A DNA stretch of 64,000 nucleotides, taken from contig JAUTXP010000047.1 of NCBI GenBank assembly GCA_030837965.1, positions 124,001 through 188,000 on the forward strand, read 5' to 3'. Within the stretch, counting starts at the first letter, position 1; every line of letters begins with the position of its first letter. Source of the DNA: Acidimicrobiaceae bacterium (GTDB lineage Bacteria > Actinomycetota > Acidimicrobiia > Acidimicrobiales > JAUTXP01). The notes beneath the pieces were generated by a model. The model ran no database searches. It was not told where the DNA came from and saw only the letters and a list, made by a program, of their open reading frames with translations. The position numbers were made by a program, and so were the translations under genes. This document shows positions 16,801 through 24,463 of the stretch, piece after piece.

Positions 16801-17155
16801 GGAGGCGGCGCGCGTCGTGCGTACCCGCGTCGTCAACCCCAAGTGGATCACGGCCATGCAGCGCCACGGGTACAAGGGCGCCTTCGAGATGGCGGCCACG
16901 GTCGACTACCTCTTCGGCTACGACGCCACCGCCCACGTGGTGGAGGACTGGATGTACGAGCGGGTCACCGACGCGTACGTGGCCGACCCGGACGTGCGCA
17001 AGTTCTTCGAGCAGTCCAACCCGTGGGCCTTGCGATCGATCAGCGAGCGCTTGTTGGAGGCCCATGAGCGGGGGCTGTGGGATGCGTCCGACGCGGCCTT
17101 GTCCACGCTGCGCTCGGCCCTGTTGGAGGCTGAGGGCTGGGAGGAGTCGCGATGA
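13829..17155 (+). CDS. cobN: Aerobic-type cobaltochelatase large subunit CobN
   Basis: CobN is the large, substrate-binding subunit of the ATP-dependent chelatase that inserts cobalt into hydrogenobyrinic acid a,c-diamide. The 1108 residues show the CobN/BchH family features: VLSAYPTKQSRLGNAVALD, FYRWLEDEWGAHAVVHMGKH, GTLEWLPGKGVGLSGECWP, GRNFYSVDPKALPS and FGAKPGAYGSGILPL. A (Gly-Asp)7 tract at about residues 159-172 comes from a hexanucleotide repeat and is not a family feature. The start ATG lies inside operator-like box 2. The motor subunits CobS/CobT were not found; the fused ChlI/ChlD-type protein at 18365 is the likely partner. Confidence 0.95.
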   Translation: MILVLTNADTEILALRSVVEALPEGFPPVRAANPSALADAPDVSEADIVLVRLLGGRRAWEQQFERLRAQCVEQGIPLLAFGGEAAPDAELTSLSTVPSATVATAFEYLRSGGLHNTEHLLRFVSDTVLLTGFGFDAPVEVPAVGVFRAPQPRGKDNGGDGDGDGDGDGDGDGRRRLLVGVVFYRAHVLSGNTQFVDDLCDAIEAADPDGTTDAVAVYCYSLREPEPLALLADLGLDCLVTTVLAMGSADGDQWDASGLADLDVPIVQAMAATQSSAAWAASDNGLAPIDVAMSVAIPEFDGRIVSVPFSFKETVDDGDSLGAPVTAYRTMPDRVRRVAGIAVKQARLRHIANADKRIAVVLSAYPTKQSRLGNAVALDTPASTIDLLHALRDKGYRVERIPVDGDALMHELADHLDPERPTALDLGHVLVAIQPPRGFGDNPVAVYHSPDLPPTEQYVGFYRWLEDEWGAHAVVHMGKHGTLEWLPGKGVGLSGECWPDVSLGDLPLVYPFVVNDPGEGTQAKRRSHAVIIDHLLPPMTRADTYDDLARLEGLLDEYAQVASLDPAKLPAIRARVWDLLVQAELHRDLGMSAMPDEEAFDDLVLHVDGYLCELKDAQIRGGLHTLGRPPEGDALVDLVLAMTRLPQGDVPPLRRAADGSLHDTDEAEAEARAVVEALAAGQWKTSTDDPTQRWVCQTLVPALTRTTDEVANVLRALDGRHVVSGPSGAPTRGMAHVLPTGRNFYSVDPKALPSRLAWEVGCKLADQLLARHLEEEGRYPDSVGLVVWGTAAMRTSGDDVAEALALMGVRPVWAAESARVTGVELIPDEELGRPRVDVTLRISGFFRDAFPHLIELLDDACKLAGFDDDPRIFGAKPGAYGSGILPLLESRDWRSDDDLAAVYEAWSGWSYGRAALGGAAAHDAMRRRFALIDVAVKNQDNREHDIFDSDDYLQDHGGMVATIRALTGRQPKAWFGDSADPARPRVRSLAEEAARVVRTRVVNPKWITAMQRHGYKGAFEMAATVDYLFGYDATAHVVEDWMYERVTDAYVADPDVRKFFEQSNPWALRSISERLLEAHERGLWDASDAALSTLRSALLEAEGWEESR
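14303..14344 (+). repeat. GGCGAT hexanucleotide repeat (7 units) inside cobN
   Basis: Seven perfect tandem copies of GGCGAT are in frame and encode alternating Gly-Asp. Copy number changes would keep the frame. The tract falls between VGVFRAPQPRG and RRRLLVGVVFYRAH, so it is probably a surface loop between two folded parts of CobN. Confidence 0.95.
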
Positions 17156-17232
17156 GCGCGACCCGTCACACGACCGCGTCGAACCTCGACACTCGCATCA
17201 GTGGAGCCGACCGGCCCCGGCGGGTGCGCTTA

Positions 17233-18348
17233 TCAGGCAGGCGCTTCTTGGGGGATGGATTTGGGCGGCGCGGGTGGCGGCGGCAGCACGGCGCGCACGG
17301 CGGCCGACGTGGCCTCCTTGGCCACCTCGCGCACGGCCCGTCCGTCCGGGGCCACCACGCCGACGGTGCCGGGCGTGTCCAGCGTGCAGCCTTGGCGGGC
17401 CAGGACCACGAGCGATCCGTCGGGCAGCCAGCCCACGGGCTCGGCGTGCTCGGCCATCGTCGCCTTGAGGTCCAGGTACTTGCCGTTGCGCTCGGCCCGC
17501 AACACGGCGCTGCCGCACTGGCCTTGCGTCCACGCCACGCCGCCGCCGCTGAACGGCGACGTCACCACGTGGTCGATGACCGCGGGCTTGGCCACCTCGG
17601 CAATCGTCGTCAGCTTGCCCGCGTCGATCTCCTGGCGGTGGAGCACGTACTTGTCGTCGTGCTCGGCCACGAACAGCAGGGCGCCGCTGGCCGTGAACGT
17701 GATGTTGGCGATGTCGCGGGCATCCGCGGTCTTGGTCAGGAGCCGGGCGTCTTGGCCCTGGTTGTCGGCGATGTAGAACTCCGTCGAGCCGTCGTCGCCC
17801 CGTCCCACCGAGACGATGGTTCGGCCCGCCGGGTGGTAGACGGCCTTTTCGTGCTTGGCCATGAAGGTGATGTCCACCGTGTCGGGCGATCCGAGTTCCC
17901 GCTTGGTGAGCCTGCCTTCGGGCGTAACCCGAAGCACGGCGGTGCCCGTCGGCCGGGACAGCACGCCCGGTCCGTCGAAGGGCTTCACCGGGGCCGACTG
18001 GCCGACCACGACCGTGTCGCCCAGCAGGACGCGGTCGGCCTTGCCGCCCCACGCCGAGACGGTGGTGGCGTGGTCGATCAGACAGCCCGACTCGTCCAGC
18101 AGGCGCCCGCGCGCCACCCACGTGACCGCGCCCTTTTGTGGGGCCGGTCCCAGGCCGTGGCAGTCCGCCGACACGCCGGTGCCGGGGCTGACCGTGCCTG
18201 GGTTGGAGGGCACGGTGCTCGAAGGTGCCGCGGTGGTGGACGAGCCTGCGTTGCGCCCCTTGCCCCCCGCCGCACCCTTGTCCTTGTTGGACGAGCACCC
18301 GCCCGCCACGGCCATCACGGCCAACAGCAATGCCAGCGCCCGCCTCAT
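17233..18348 (-). CDS. Putative lipoprotein with beta-propeller-like repeats
   Basis: The 371-residue protein has a lipoprotein signal peptide (ALALLLAVMAVAGGC, lipobox Cys at about 18), then a Ser/Thr/Pro-rich linker, and then repeated short beta segments such as VDITFMAKHEKAVYHPAGRT and ANITFTASGALLFVAEHDDK that look like propeller blades (TolB/WD40 type). The C-terminus is proline-rich (LPPPPAPPKSIPQ). Its start codon is 17 bases from the divergent chelatase start, so the promoters must overlap coding DNA. Function unknown; it probably sits on the outer face of the membrane. Confidence 0.7.
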   Translation of the reverse strand: MRRALALLLAVMAVAGGCSSNKDKGAAGGKGRNAGSSTTAAPSSTVPSNPGTVSPGTGVSADCHGLGPAPQKGAVTWVARGRLLDESGCLIDHATTVSAWGGKADRVLLGDTVVVGQSAPVKPFDGPGVLSRPTGTAVLRVTPEGRLTKRELGSPDTVDITFMAKHEKAVYHPAGRTIVSVGRGDDGSTEFYIADNQGQDARLLTKTADARDIANITFTASGALLFVAEHDDKYVLHRQEIDAGKLTTIAEVAKPAVIDHVVTSPFSGGGVAWTQGQCGSAVLRAERNGKYLDLKATMAEHAEPVGWLPDGSLVVLARQGCTLDTPGTVGVVAPDGRAVREVAKEATSAAVRAVLPPPPAPPKSIPQEAPA

Positions 18349-18364
18349 GGAGGAAGTATGCCCC

Positions 18365-20131
18365 GTGCCTGATCTGCTGTTTCCCTTCGCCGCGGTGGTG
18401 GGCCAGGGCGAGGTCAAGCTGGCCTTGCTGCTCAACGCCGTCGACCCGGCCATCGGCGGTGTGCTGCTGCGGGGCCAGAAGGGGAGCGCCAAGTCCACCC
18501 TGGCCCGAGCCCTGGCCAAGCTGCTGGCCAAGGACGCGCCCTTCGTCGAGCTGCCGGTGGGCGCCACCGAGGACCGCGTCGTCGGCACCGTCGACATGGC
18601 CGCGGCCCTCACCCATGGCGAGCGGAGGTTCCAGCCCGGACTGCTGGCCGAGGCCCACGGAGGCGTGCTCTACGTGGACGAGGTGAACCTTCTGCCCGAC
18701 CACTTGGTCGACGTGCTGCTCGACGTGGCCGCCAGCGGGGTGAACAGGGTGGAGCGCGAAGGCGTGTCGCACGAGCACCCGAGTCGGTTCGTGCTCATCG
18801 GCTCCATGAACCCGGAGGAAGGGGAGTTGCGCCCGCAGTTGCTCGACCGCTTCGGCCTGGCCGTCGACGTGGCCGCCAGCGTGGACCCGGACGAGCGGGC
18901 CGAGGCCGTCACCCGCAGGCTCGACTTCGACCGCAACCCCATTGCCTTTTTGGAGCGCTGGTCGGGGTCGGACGTGGCCTTGCGCACGCGCCTGGCCGAT
19001 GCCGGACGGGCGACCGTTTCTGCCGAGCTGGTGCGCACGGTGTCGGCCCTCTGCGCGGCGGCGGGGGCCGAGGGCCTGCGGGCCGACCTGGTGATCTGTC
19101 GGGCCGCGGCCGCCCTGGCCGGATGGGAGGGTCGGGCCTCGGCCACCGTCGAGGACGTGCGACGGGTGGCGCCGTTGGCCTTGAACCACCGCCGTCGGCG
19201 CTCGCCGTTCGAGGACCACGGCATGGGCGCGGACGAGTTGGAGCAGGCCTTGGCCGAAGCCACCGGCGAGGCGCCGCCATCGGGCTCGCAAGACGAGGAG
19301 CAGCCTGCGGCCGCGCCCGATGCTCCTACGCGCATCGTCAGGCTGGACGGGCCTCGCTCCGAGGCAGGCGGGAGAAGGGCATCGACCGAAGGGCCAAGAG
19401 GCAGGCTGGTGGGCGACCGTCCGCTGGCCGCGTCCGTCGGCGGCCCTTCGGGCGGCATTTCGGGTGGAGTCGCGGTCGGCGCCACGGCGCGAGCCGCGGT
19501 GGTGCGCAGGGCGGTGGACGGCGGGCCCATGCTGGCGCGTGACGACCTGCGTGAAGCGGTGCGCGAACAGCGGGCCGGGAACTTGATCGTGCTGGCCGTG
19601 GACGCGTCGGGATCGATGGGCGCGGCCCGACGCATGGAGGCGGCCAAGGGCGCGGTGCTCTCCGTCCTGCTCGACGCGTATCAGCGCAGAGACCGCGTCG
19701 CCCTGGTCACCTTTCGAGGCAGCGAGGCCGAGGTGGTGCTGCGGCCGACCGGCAGCGTGGAGGTGGCCAAGGCCCGACTGACCGATCTGCCCACGGGCGG
19801 GACGACGCCGTTGGCCGCGGGCATCGAGGCCGCCCTCGACCTGGCCGACCGCAATCGGTCAGGCCCCCATCAGCCGCTGCTCGTCCTCATCTCGGACGGA
19901 CGGGCCACAGCGGGGCCGCCCGGGGTCGACCCGCTCGACGCGGCACTGGCCGCGGCCGCGCTGGTGAAGCGCAAGGGCGTGGCCGCGGCGGTGATCGACG
20001 CGGAGGACGGCCCGACCCGACTGGGCCTGGCCCGGTCCATCGCCGATGCCATGGGCGCTCGTCTGCTCACCGTGCCCGAGCTGTCGGCGGGCGCCCTGCA
20101 AGGCGCCATCCGACAAGCCGCGGATTCCTAG
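18365..20131 (+). CDS. Fused ChlI/ChlD-type chelatase motor subunit (putative cobaltochelatase partner of CobN)
   Basis: A 588-residue AAA+ plus VWA protein of the kind annotated in actinobacteria as a putative cobaltochelatase subunit. The ChlI-like AAA+ domain (1 to about 330) has Walker A GQKGSAKSTL at 37-46, LYVDEVNLLPDHLVDVLLD and SMNPEEGELRPQLLDRF. A Gly/Ala/Arg-rich linker follows. The VWA domain has the MIDAS motif DASGSMGAA at 413 and TPLAAGIEAALDLA. It would replace the separate CobS and CobT motors. GTG 18365 is chosen because homology starts at once (FPFAAVVGQGEVKLALLLNA) and GGAGGAAG precedes it; an in-frame ATG at 18347 is possible. Confidence 0.9.
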   Translation: MPDLLFPFAAVVGQGEVKLALLLNAVDPAIGGVLLRGQKGSAKSTLARALAKLLAKDAPFVELPVGATEDRVVGTVDMAAALTHGERRFQPGLLAEAHGGVLYVDEVNLLPDHLVDVLLDVAASGVNRVEREGVSHEHPSRFVLIGSMNPEEGELRPQLLDRFGLAVDVAASVDPDERAEAVTRRLDFDRNPIAFLERWSGSDVALRTRLADAGRATVSAELVRTVSALCAAAGAEGLRADLVICRAAAALAGWEGRASATVEDVRRVAPLALNHRRRRSPFEDHGMGADELEQALAEATGEAPPSGSQDEEQPAAAPDAPTRIVRLDGPRSEAGGRRASTEGPRGRLVGDRPLAASVGGPSGGISGGVAVGATARAAVVRRAVDGGPMLARDDLREAVREQRAGNLIVLAVDASGSMGAARRMEAAKGAVLSVLLDAYQRRDRVALVTFRGSEAEVVLRPTGSVEVAKARLTDLPTGGTTPLAAGIEAALDLADRNRSGPHQPLLVLISDGRATAGPPGVDPLDAALAAAALVKRKGVAAAVIDAEDGPTRLGLARSIADAMGARLLTVPELSAGALQGAIRQAADS

Positions 20132-20574
20132 GTCGACCCCGGCCCCGGCCCCGATGGTGGCGACGGCGGCGGCGGCCCGACGCGGCACAAGCGGCGGACC
20201 AGGGCCAGTCCTTCGTCGGTCCCTTGCCAATGCCGTTCGAGCGCGTCCGGCCCCGCGGCCCGCACCACCGACCGCAGCACGACGGCGACCACGATGACGT
20301 CGTCGGCGTAGCCCAAGAGCGGGATGAAGTCGGGCACCACGTCGACTGGGAAGGCCAGATAGGCGAGCAGGAACAACAGCCGCCTGCGCACGGGCCGGGG
20401 CAGCGTGGCGTCGGCGGCCAGGCTTCGCACCAGCCTGGTGACGTCGGGGACCAGCCGGGCCGCGCCCTTGAGATCCATGCCACGTGGGCGCCACAAGGCC
20501 AGCACCAGCACGAAGAGCAGCCAGGTCGCGGCCAGCGCGCCCACCGCGCCGAGGGCCAGGCGCAACACGGGCAC
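20128..20574 (-). CDS. DUF1232 (YkvA-like) membrane protein
   Basis: About 148 residues. An N-terminal membrane helix (LALGAVGALAATWLLFVLVLALW) is followed by the DUF1232 core RLLFLLAYLAFPVDVVPDFIPLLGYADDVIVVAVVL (read in parts), including the typical PxDxxPDxxPxxGxxDD pattern. The C-terminus is a low-complexity PPPPSPPSGPGPGST. The start is uncertain: GTG 20574 precedes the hydrophobic helix, and upstream in-frame starts lack support. The molecular function of DUF1232 proteins is unknown. It converges on and slightly overlaps the chelatase gene. Confidence 0.75.
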   Translation of the reverse strand: MPVLRLALGAVGALAATWLLFVLVLALWRPRGMDLKGAARLVPDVTRLVRSLAADATLPRPVRRRLLFLLAYLAFPVDVVPDFIPLLGYADDVIVVAVVLRSVVRAAGPDALERHWQGTDEGLALVRRLCRVGPPPPSPPSGPGPGST

Positions 20575-20648
20575 GGCCGCAGTCTTGCGCAGCGCGCGAC
20601 CTCGCTCGTGATGCGGCGGTCGAGGCGCCTTCGATAGCCTCTGGCCCC

Positions 20649-21656
20649 GTGCGTCGAGCCGTTGCCGCCGTTGCGGCCCTCGCGCTGCTGGGACTCCTGA
20701 CCCCACCTGCTTCGGCCGCCGACCTGGCCGGGGCCCAGCGGCGCGCCAACGCAGCGGCGGCGCGCCTGGCTGCGGCCGAGACGGCGCTGGCCAAGGCCGA
20801 GGCCGAGGTGTCCCGGCTCAAAGGCCAAGCCGACGCGGCGTCGACCAAGCTGCGGGCGGCCGAGTCGCGCGTGCGGACCGTCGCCGTCCGCCGATACATG
20901 GACTCGGGCCAGCAGGCCACGCAGTGGCTGAACGAGACGGACATGGGGCAGGCCTCGCGCAACCAGGTCCTCCTCAAGTTCGTCCTCGTCGGCAACAGCG
21001 ACTCGGTGGCCGACTACCGAACGGCTCGAGCCGACCTCGACGCCACCAGGTCGGCCATGGCCAAGCAACTGGCCGACCAACAGGGCGCGGTGCGCAAGCT
21101 GCGCCAGGAGGAGGCCGACATCAACGCCGAACTGAGCCGACTGGCCGCCGCGGCCAAAGCCGAGGAGGTCCGCAAACGGGCCGCAGCCGCGGCCGCCGCG
21201 GCCCGGTCGAAGTCGGCCAAGGGGGCGGCGGGCGTACCCGCGCCCAGGGCGGGCGGCGTCATCGTCACCGGCTCATGGGTGTGCCCAGTGCAAGGGCCGC
21301 ACGCGTTCTCCAACGACTTCGGCCAACCCCGCAGCGGCGGCCGACGCCATCAGGGCAACGACATCCTGTCGCCCCGAGGCACGCCGGTGGTGGCCAATGT
21401 CGGCGGCGTGGTGAGCCGCCATCCCAACCACTTGGGCGGGCTGTCGTACTACCTGCATGGGGCGGACGGGAACACGTACTACGGGGCCCACCTCCAGTCC
21501 TACGGCGCTGAGGGGTCGGTCAGCGTGGGGACGGTGATCGGCTATGTGGGCAACAGCGGCGACGCATCGGGCGGCCCGACCCACCTCCACTTCGAGATCC
21601 ATCCGGGCGGCGGCGGGGCCGTCAACCCGTACCCCACGCTCGTCAAGTACTGCTAG
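20649..21656 (+). CDS. Secreted M23 (LytM-type) peptidase with coiled-coil region
   Basis: A 335-residue murein-hydrolase-like protein. The signal peptide (AVAAVAALALLGLLTPPASAA) is followed by an Ala/Glu/Lys-rich coiled coil at about 25-200, like the EnvC/NlpD type of activator. The M23 domain carries the zinc ligands His234 and Asp238 (RHQGNDILSPRGTPV) and His312/His314 (THLHFEIHPGG), so it is probably an active endopeptidase. It likely acts on peptidoglycan cross-links during growth or division. GTG start; divergent from the DUF1232 gene. Confidence 0.9.
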   Translation: MRRAVAAVAALALLGLLTPPASAADLAGAQRRANAAAARLAAAETALAKAEAEVSRLKGQADAASTKLRAAESRVRTVAVRRYMDSGQQATQWLNETDMGQASRNQVLLKFVLVGNSDSVADYRTARADLDATRSAMAKQLADQQGAVRKLRQEEADINAELSRLAAAAKAEEVRKRAAAAAAAARSKSAKGAAGVPAPRAGGVIVTGSWVCPVQGPHAFSNDFGQPRSGGRRHQGNDILSPRGTPVVANVGGVVSRHPNHLGGLSYYLHGADGNTYYGAHLQSYGAEGSVSVGTVIGYVGNSGDASGGPTHLHFEIHPGGGGAVNPYPTLVKYC

Positions 21657-21660
21657 CGCG

Positions 21661-22599
21661 ATGAGCGACGGCGGGCGCGACGCAGAGCCGGCCGCGCTGT
21701 TGCGATCCGTGCTCGACGCGCCGATCGAGAACCTGCGAAGGCTCTCAGGTGGCGCCTCTCGCGAGACGTGGTCATTCGACTGCGGGGGCCGCCCCCTGAT
21801 CTTGCGGCGCGATCCGCCGGGCGCGCCCAAGGAGGGCATGGCCGTCGAGGCCCGTCTGCTGCGGGCCGCGGGGGCGTGTGGTGTCCCCGTGCCCGAGGTG
21901 GTGGCGGCCGAGTCCTCGTTCATCGTCATGGAGCGGGTCGAGGGCGAGACCATCCCTCGCAAGATCCTGCGCGACGACGCCTTCGCCGCCGCCCGGCCGG
22001 CACTGGCCGCCCAGTGCGGCACCGTGCTGGCCGCGCTGCACCGCATCCCTGTCGAGGACTTCGCCGACCTGCCCGACACCGATCAAGTGGCCGAGTGGCG
22101 CGACATCTTGGACTCGCTGGGCCAGCCCCACCCCGCGTTCGAGCTCGGCCTGCGCTGGCTCGGTGAGAATCGCCCGCCCCGTTCGGGCACCACGGTGGTC
22201 CACGGCGACTTCCGCAACGGCAACCTCATCGTCGGGCCTGAAGGCGTGCGGGCGGTGCTCGACTGGGAGCTGGCCCACAGGGGCGATCCGCTGGAGGACC
22301 TCGGCTGGCTGTGCGTCAAGGCGTGGCGCTTCGGCGTGAACGACAAGCCGGTCGGCGGCTTTGGCGACTACGACGAACTGGTGGGCGCATATGAGGACGC
22401 GGGCGGCGGTCATGTCGATCGGGACGCGCTCATGTGGTGGCAGGCCATGGGCACGTTGAAGTGGGGGATCATGTGCATCGTGCAGGGGTCCCTCCACGTC
22501 TCGGGCACGGTGCGGTCCGTCGAGCTGGCCGCCATCGGCAGGCGCGTCTGCGAGAACGAGTGGGACCTGCTCGACCTGCTTCCGTACGGGCGGGACTGA
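21661..22599 (+). CDS. Aminoglycoside-phosphotransferase-like kinase (ACAD10/11-type)
   Basis: The 312-residue protein has the kinase-like APH fold: LSGGASRETWSF (glycine loop), the catalytic loop VVHGDFRNGNLIV (His181, Asp183) and metal-binding LDWELAHRGDP (Asp201). In actinobacteria this subfamily usually sits with acyl-CoA dehydrogenases and is thought to phosphorylate hydroxyacyl-CoA-like substrates rather than antibiotics. The next gene encodes a DUF6285 protein, its usual companion. No acyl-CoA dehydrogenase is present in the window. Resistance function is not implied. Confidence 0.85.
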   Translation: MSDGGRDAEPAALLRSVLDAPIENLRRLSGGASRETWSFDCGGRPLILRRDPPGAPKEGMAVEARLLRAAGACGVPVPEVVAAESSFIVMERVEGETIPRKILRDDAFAAARPALAAQCGTVLAALHRIPVEDFADLPDTDQVAEWRDILDSLGQPHPAFELGLRWLGENRPPRSGTTVVHGDFRNGNLIVGPEGVRAVLDWELAHRGDPLEDLGWLCVKAWRFGVNDKPVGGFGDYDELVGAYEDAGGGHVDRDALMWWQAMGTLKWGIMCIVQGSLHVSGTVRSVELAAIGRRVCENEWDLLDLLPYGRD

Positions 22600-22617
22600 A
22601 GCGGTGGCGCGTGTCGG

Positions 22618-22962
22618 ATGACCGAGCCTCACGACCTGCCGTCCGCGGCCGAGCTGGTGGAGGCCGTGCGCGAGTTCCTCGCCCACGACGTGCTGCCCGC
22701 GGTCGATGGGCGCGTCCAGTTCCACACCCGCGTCGCCGTCAACGTGCTCGGCATGGTCGGGCGCGAACTCGCCCTCGGCCCGGCGCAGGCCGCGGCCCAC
22801 GGCGAGGGCCTGGCCGCGCTGGGCGTGTCGTCCGAAGCCGAGCTGGCGCGCATCATCCGCCAAGGCGGGGCCGACGACCGCATGGACGACATCGGCCGGT
22901 TCGTGCGGGCCACGGTGCGGGCCAAGCTGGAAGTGGCCAATCCCAAGTACCTGGCCGAGTGA
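22618..22962 (+). CDS. DUF6285-type small protein
   Basis: 114 residues, largely helical and without membrane segments. The recognisable part is LPSAAELVEAVREFLAHDVLP followed by RVAVNVLGMVGRELALG. Proteins of this pattern occur next to ACAD10/11-type phosphotransferases, as here, and probably form a functional pair with them; the biochemical role is unknown. The ATG lies 18 bases after the kinase stop. Confidence 0.7.
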   Translation: MTEPHDLPSAAELVEAVREFLAHDVLPAVDGRVQFHTRVAVNVLGMVGRELALGPAQAAAHGEGLAALGVSSEAELARIIRQGGADDRMDDIGRFVRATVRAKLEVANPKYLAE

Positions 22963-22981
22963 GTGGGTAGGAAGGCGACGC

Positions 22982-23650
22982 ATGGCCGACGACCTCGACA
23001 TCAAGCAGCTTCAAAAGACGCTGTCGGACTCGGCCCGGGCGGCCGGGGCCAAGGCGGTGGCGTCGGGCAAGTGGCTCACCGAATGGGTGGTGGACAACGC
23101 GCCCCGCATCCCCGTGCGCGACGCGGCCACCTTGTCCAGCCATCACGACGGCCTGACGGGCGACGCCTTGGGCCAGGCCTTGATCCAGGCCGCCAGTCGG
23201 ACCACGGCCGCGGTGGGCGCGGCCGTCGGCGCGCTGGCGGGCGTGGAGGAGTTGGCCCCGCCCGCCTGGCTCGCCATCCCGTTCGAGTTGGTGGTGGAGA
23301 CGGCGGCCGTCGCCGTGGTGGAGCTCAAGCTGGTGGCCGAGTTGCACGAGGTCTACGGCCACGGCATCCAGGGCCGGGCTCGGGACAAGGGCCTGCTGAT
23401 CGTCCAGGCCTGGGCCGAGCGCAGGGGCATCACGCCCGCCACCGCGGCCACCGACGGCGGCAAGCTCAGCACCAAGGCCGTGCGCGAGGAGGTCGTGCGC
23501 ATGGCCCGGCGCAGGCTGGTGCGCAGAGCCGGTCGCAACCTGTCCAGCCTGGTCCCCATGTTCGTAGGCGCCTTGGCCGGCGCCGAGGCCAACCGCCGGG
23601 CCACCCGCAGCGTGGGCCAGGCCGTCGCCGCCGACCTGCGCGCGCCCTGA
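22982..23650 (+). CDS. Hypothetical protein with two hydrophobic segments
   Basis: 222 residues, not assigned to a family with confidence. A polar N-terminus (IKQLQKTLSDSARAAGAKAV) precedes two alanine-rich hydrophobic stretches around residues 75-115 (TTAAVGAAVGALAGVEELAP and LAIPFELVVETAAVAVVELK). A basic C-terminal half with RRRLVRRAGRNLSSLVPMFV and a further apolar stretch follows. The pattern recalls EcsC-like proteins but lacks a decisive motif. AGGAAGG lies a suitable distance before the ATG. Confidence 0.6.
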   Translation: MADDLDIKQLQKTLSDSARAAGAKAVASGKWLTEWVVDNAPRIPVRDAATLSSHHDGLTGDALGQALIQAASRTTAAVGAAVGALAGVEELAPPAWLAIPFELVVETAAVAVVELKLVAELHEVYGHGIQGRARDKGLLIVQAWAERRGITPATAATDGGKLSTKAVREEVVRMARRRLVRRAGRNLSSLVPMFVGALAGAEANRRATRSVGQAVAADLRAP

Positions 23651-23681
23651 CCCCCCGCCCGTCCCGCCCCTCATCACGTCC

Positions 23682-23720
23682 GGAGGACATAGGCACACCC
23701 AGCCGGTACCTATGTCCTCC
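23682..23720. repeat. GGAGGACAT stem-loop element, copy 2 (subtype A)
   Basis: GGAGGACATAGG pairs exactly with CCTATGTCCTCC around the loop CACACCCAGCCGGTA. The loop matches that of copy 3 when copy 3 is read on the other strand. It is located between two genes that are both on the plus strand. Confidence 0.9.
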
Positions 23721-23725
23721 AGAAA

Positions 23726-23778
23726 CGCAGGGACGGGCCAACCAGCGCAGGGACGGGCCTACCAGCGCAGGGACCGCC
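23726..23778 (+). repeat. 20-base tandem repeat (2.65 units)
   Basis: CGCAGGGACGGGCCAACCAG is followed by a copy with one change (A to T) and by a 13-base partial copy. It begins five bases after stem-loop copy 2 and ends 20 bases before the F420 reductase gene, inside its presumed promoter or leader. Confidence 0.9.
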
Positions 23779-23797
23779 GGTCCTTTACAGTCTGGCC

Positions 23798-24463
23798 GTG
23801 CACGTAGGCATCCTTGGTGGGACCGGCCCAGCCGGCAGTGGACTGGCCGCCCGACTGGCGGACGCAGGCCTTGAAGTGGTCATCGGCTCGCGGTCGAAGG
23901 AGCGGGCCGCGGAGGCTTGCGAGGAGATCTGCAAGCGGTGGCCGGAGCGGGACCTCACGTTGGAGGCGGGGGACAACTCGCGCGCCGCGGCGGCCGAGAT
24001 CGTCATCGTGGCCACGCCGTGGGACGCCGCCGCTTTGACCGTGGCCAGCGTGGCCCAGCGGCTGACCGGCAAGGTCGTCATCTCCATGGCCAACGCCTTG
24101 GCCAAGGTGGGCGACGAGTTCGAGCCCTTGGTCCCGCCCCGCGGCTCGGTGGCCGCCCACGTGCAGAGCGCGGCGCCGGGCGCCATGGTGGCGGCCGCCT
24201 TCCACCACCTTCCCGCCAAGGCGCTGGCCAACCTCAACACGCCCATCGACGCCGACGTGCTCGTGTGCTCCGACCATGTGACCGCCTTCGAGCGCACGGC
24301 AGAGCTGGTCGAGCTCATCCCCAACCTGCGGCCCCTCAACGCAGGATCGCTGTCCAATGCGGCGCCCATCGAAGCGGTCACCGCCGTGCTGTTGCAGCTC
24401 AACGTGCGCTACAAGACCCGTGCCGCGGTGCGGCTCACCGGCATCGAGCTTCCTGGCAAGTGA
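23798..24463 (+). CDS. npdG: F420-dependent NADP reductase (NADPH:F420 oxidoreductase)
   Basis: The 221-residue enzyme exchanges hydride between NADP(H) and coenzyme F420. It begins with the nucleotide-binding VGILGGTGPAGSGLAARLAD and SRSKERA, which fits NADP preference. VIVATPWDAA, VISMANAL, and the substrate segment AAFHHLPAKAL follow, as in archaeal Fno and actinobacterial homologues. A GTG start is used, and the stop overlaps mshC as GTGA, so the two are co-transcribed. Confidence 0.9.
   Translation: MHVGILGGTGPAGSGLAARLADAGLEVVIGSRSKERAAEACEEICKRWPERDLTLEAGDNSRAAAAEIVIVATPWDAAALTVASVAQRLTGKVVISMANALAKVGDEFEPLVPPRGSVAAHVQSAAPGAMVAAAFHHLPAKALANLNTPIDADVLVCSDHVTAFERTAELVELIPNLRPLNAGSLSNAAPIEAVTAVLLQLNVRYKTRAAVRLTGIELPGK

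Noticed and set aside
21661-22599. Aminoglycoside resistance gene
   Set aside because: The kinase fold is shared, but the sequence pattern and the DUF6285 neighbour point to the ACAD10/11-type group.
23726-23778. CRISPR-like array
   Set aside because: The units are contiguous with no spacers, there are fewer than three of them, and no cas genes are present.
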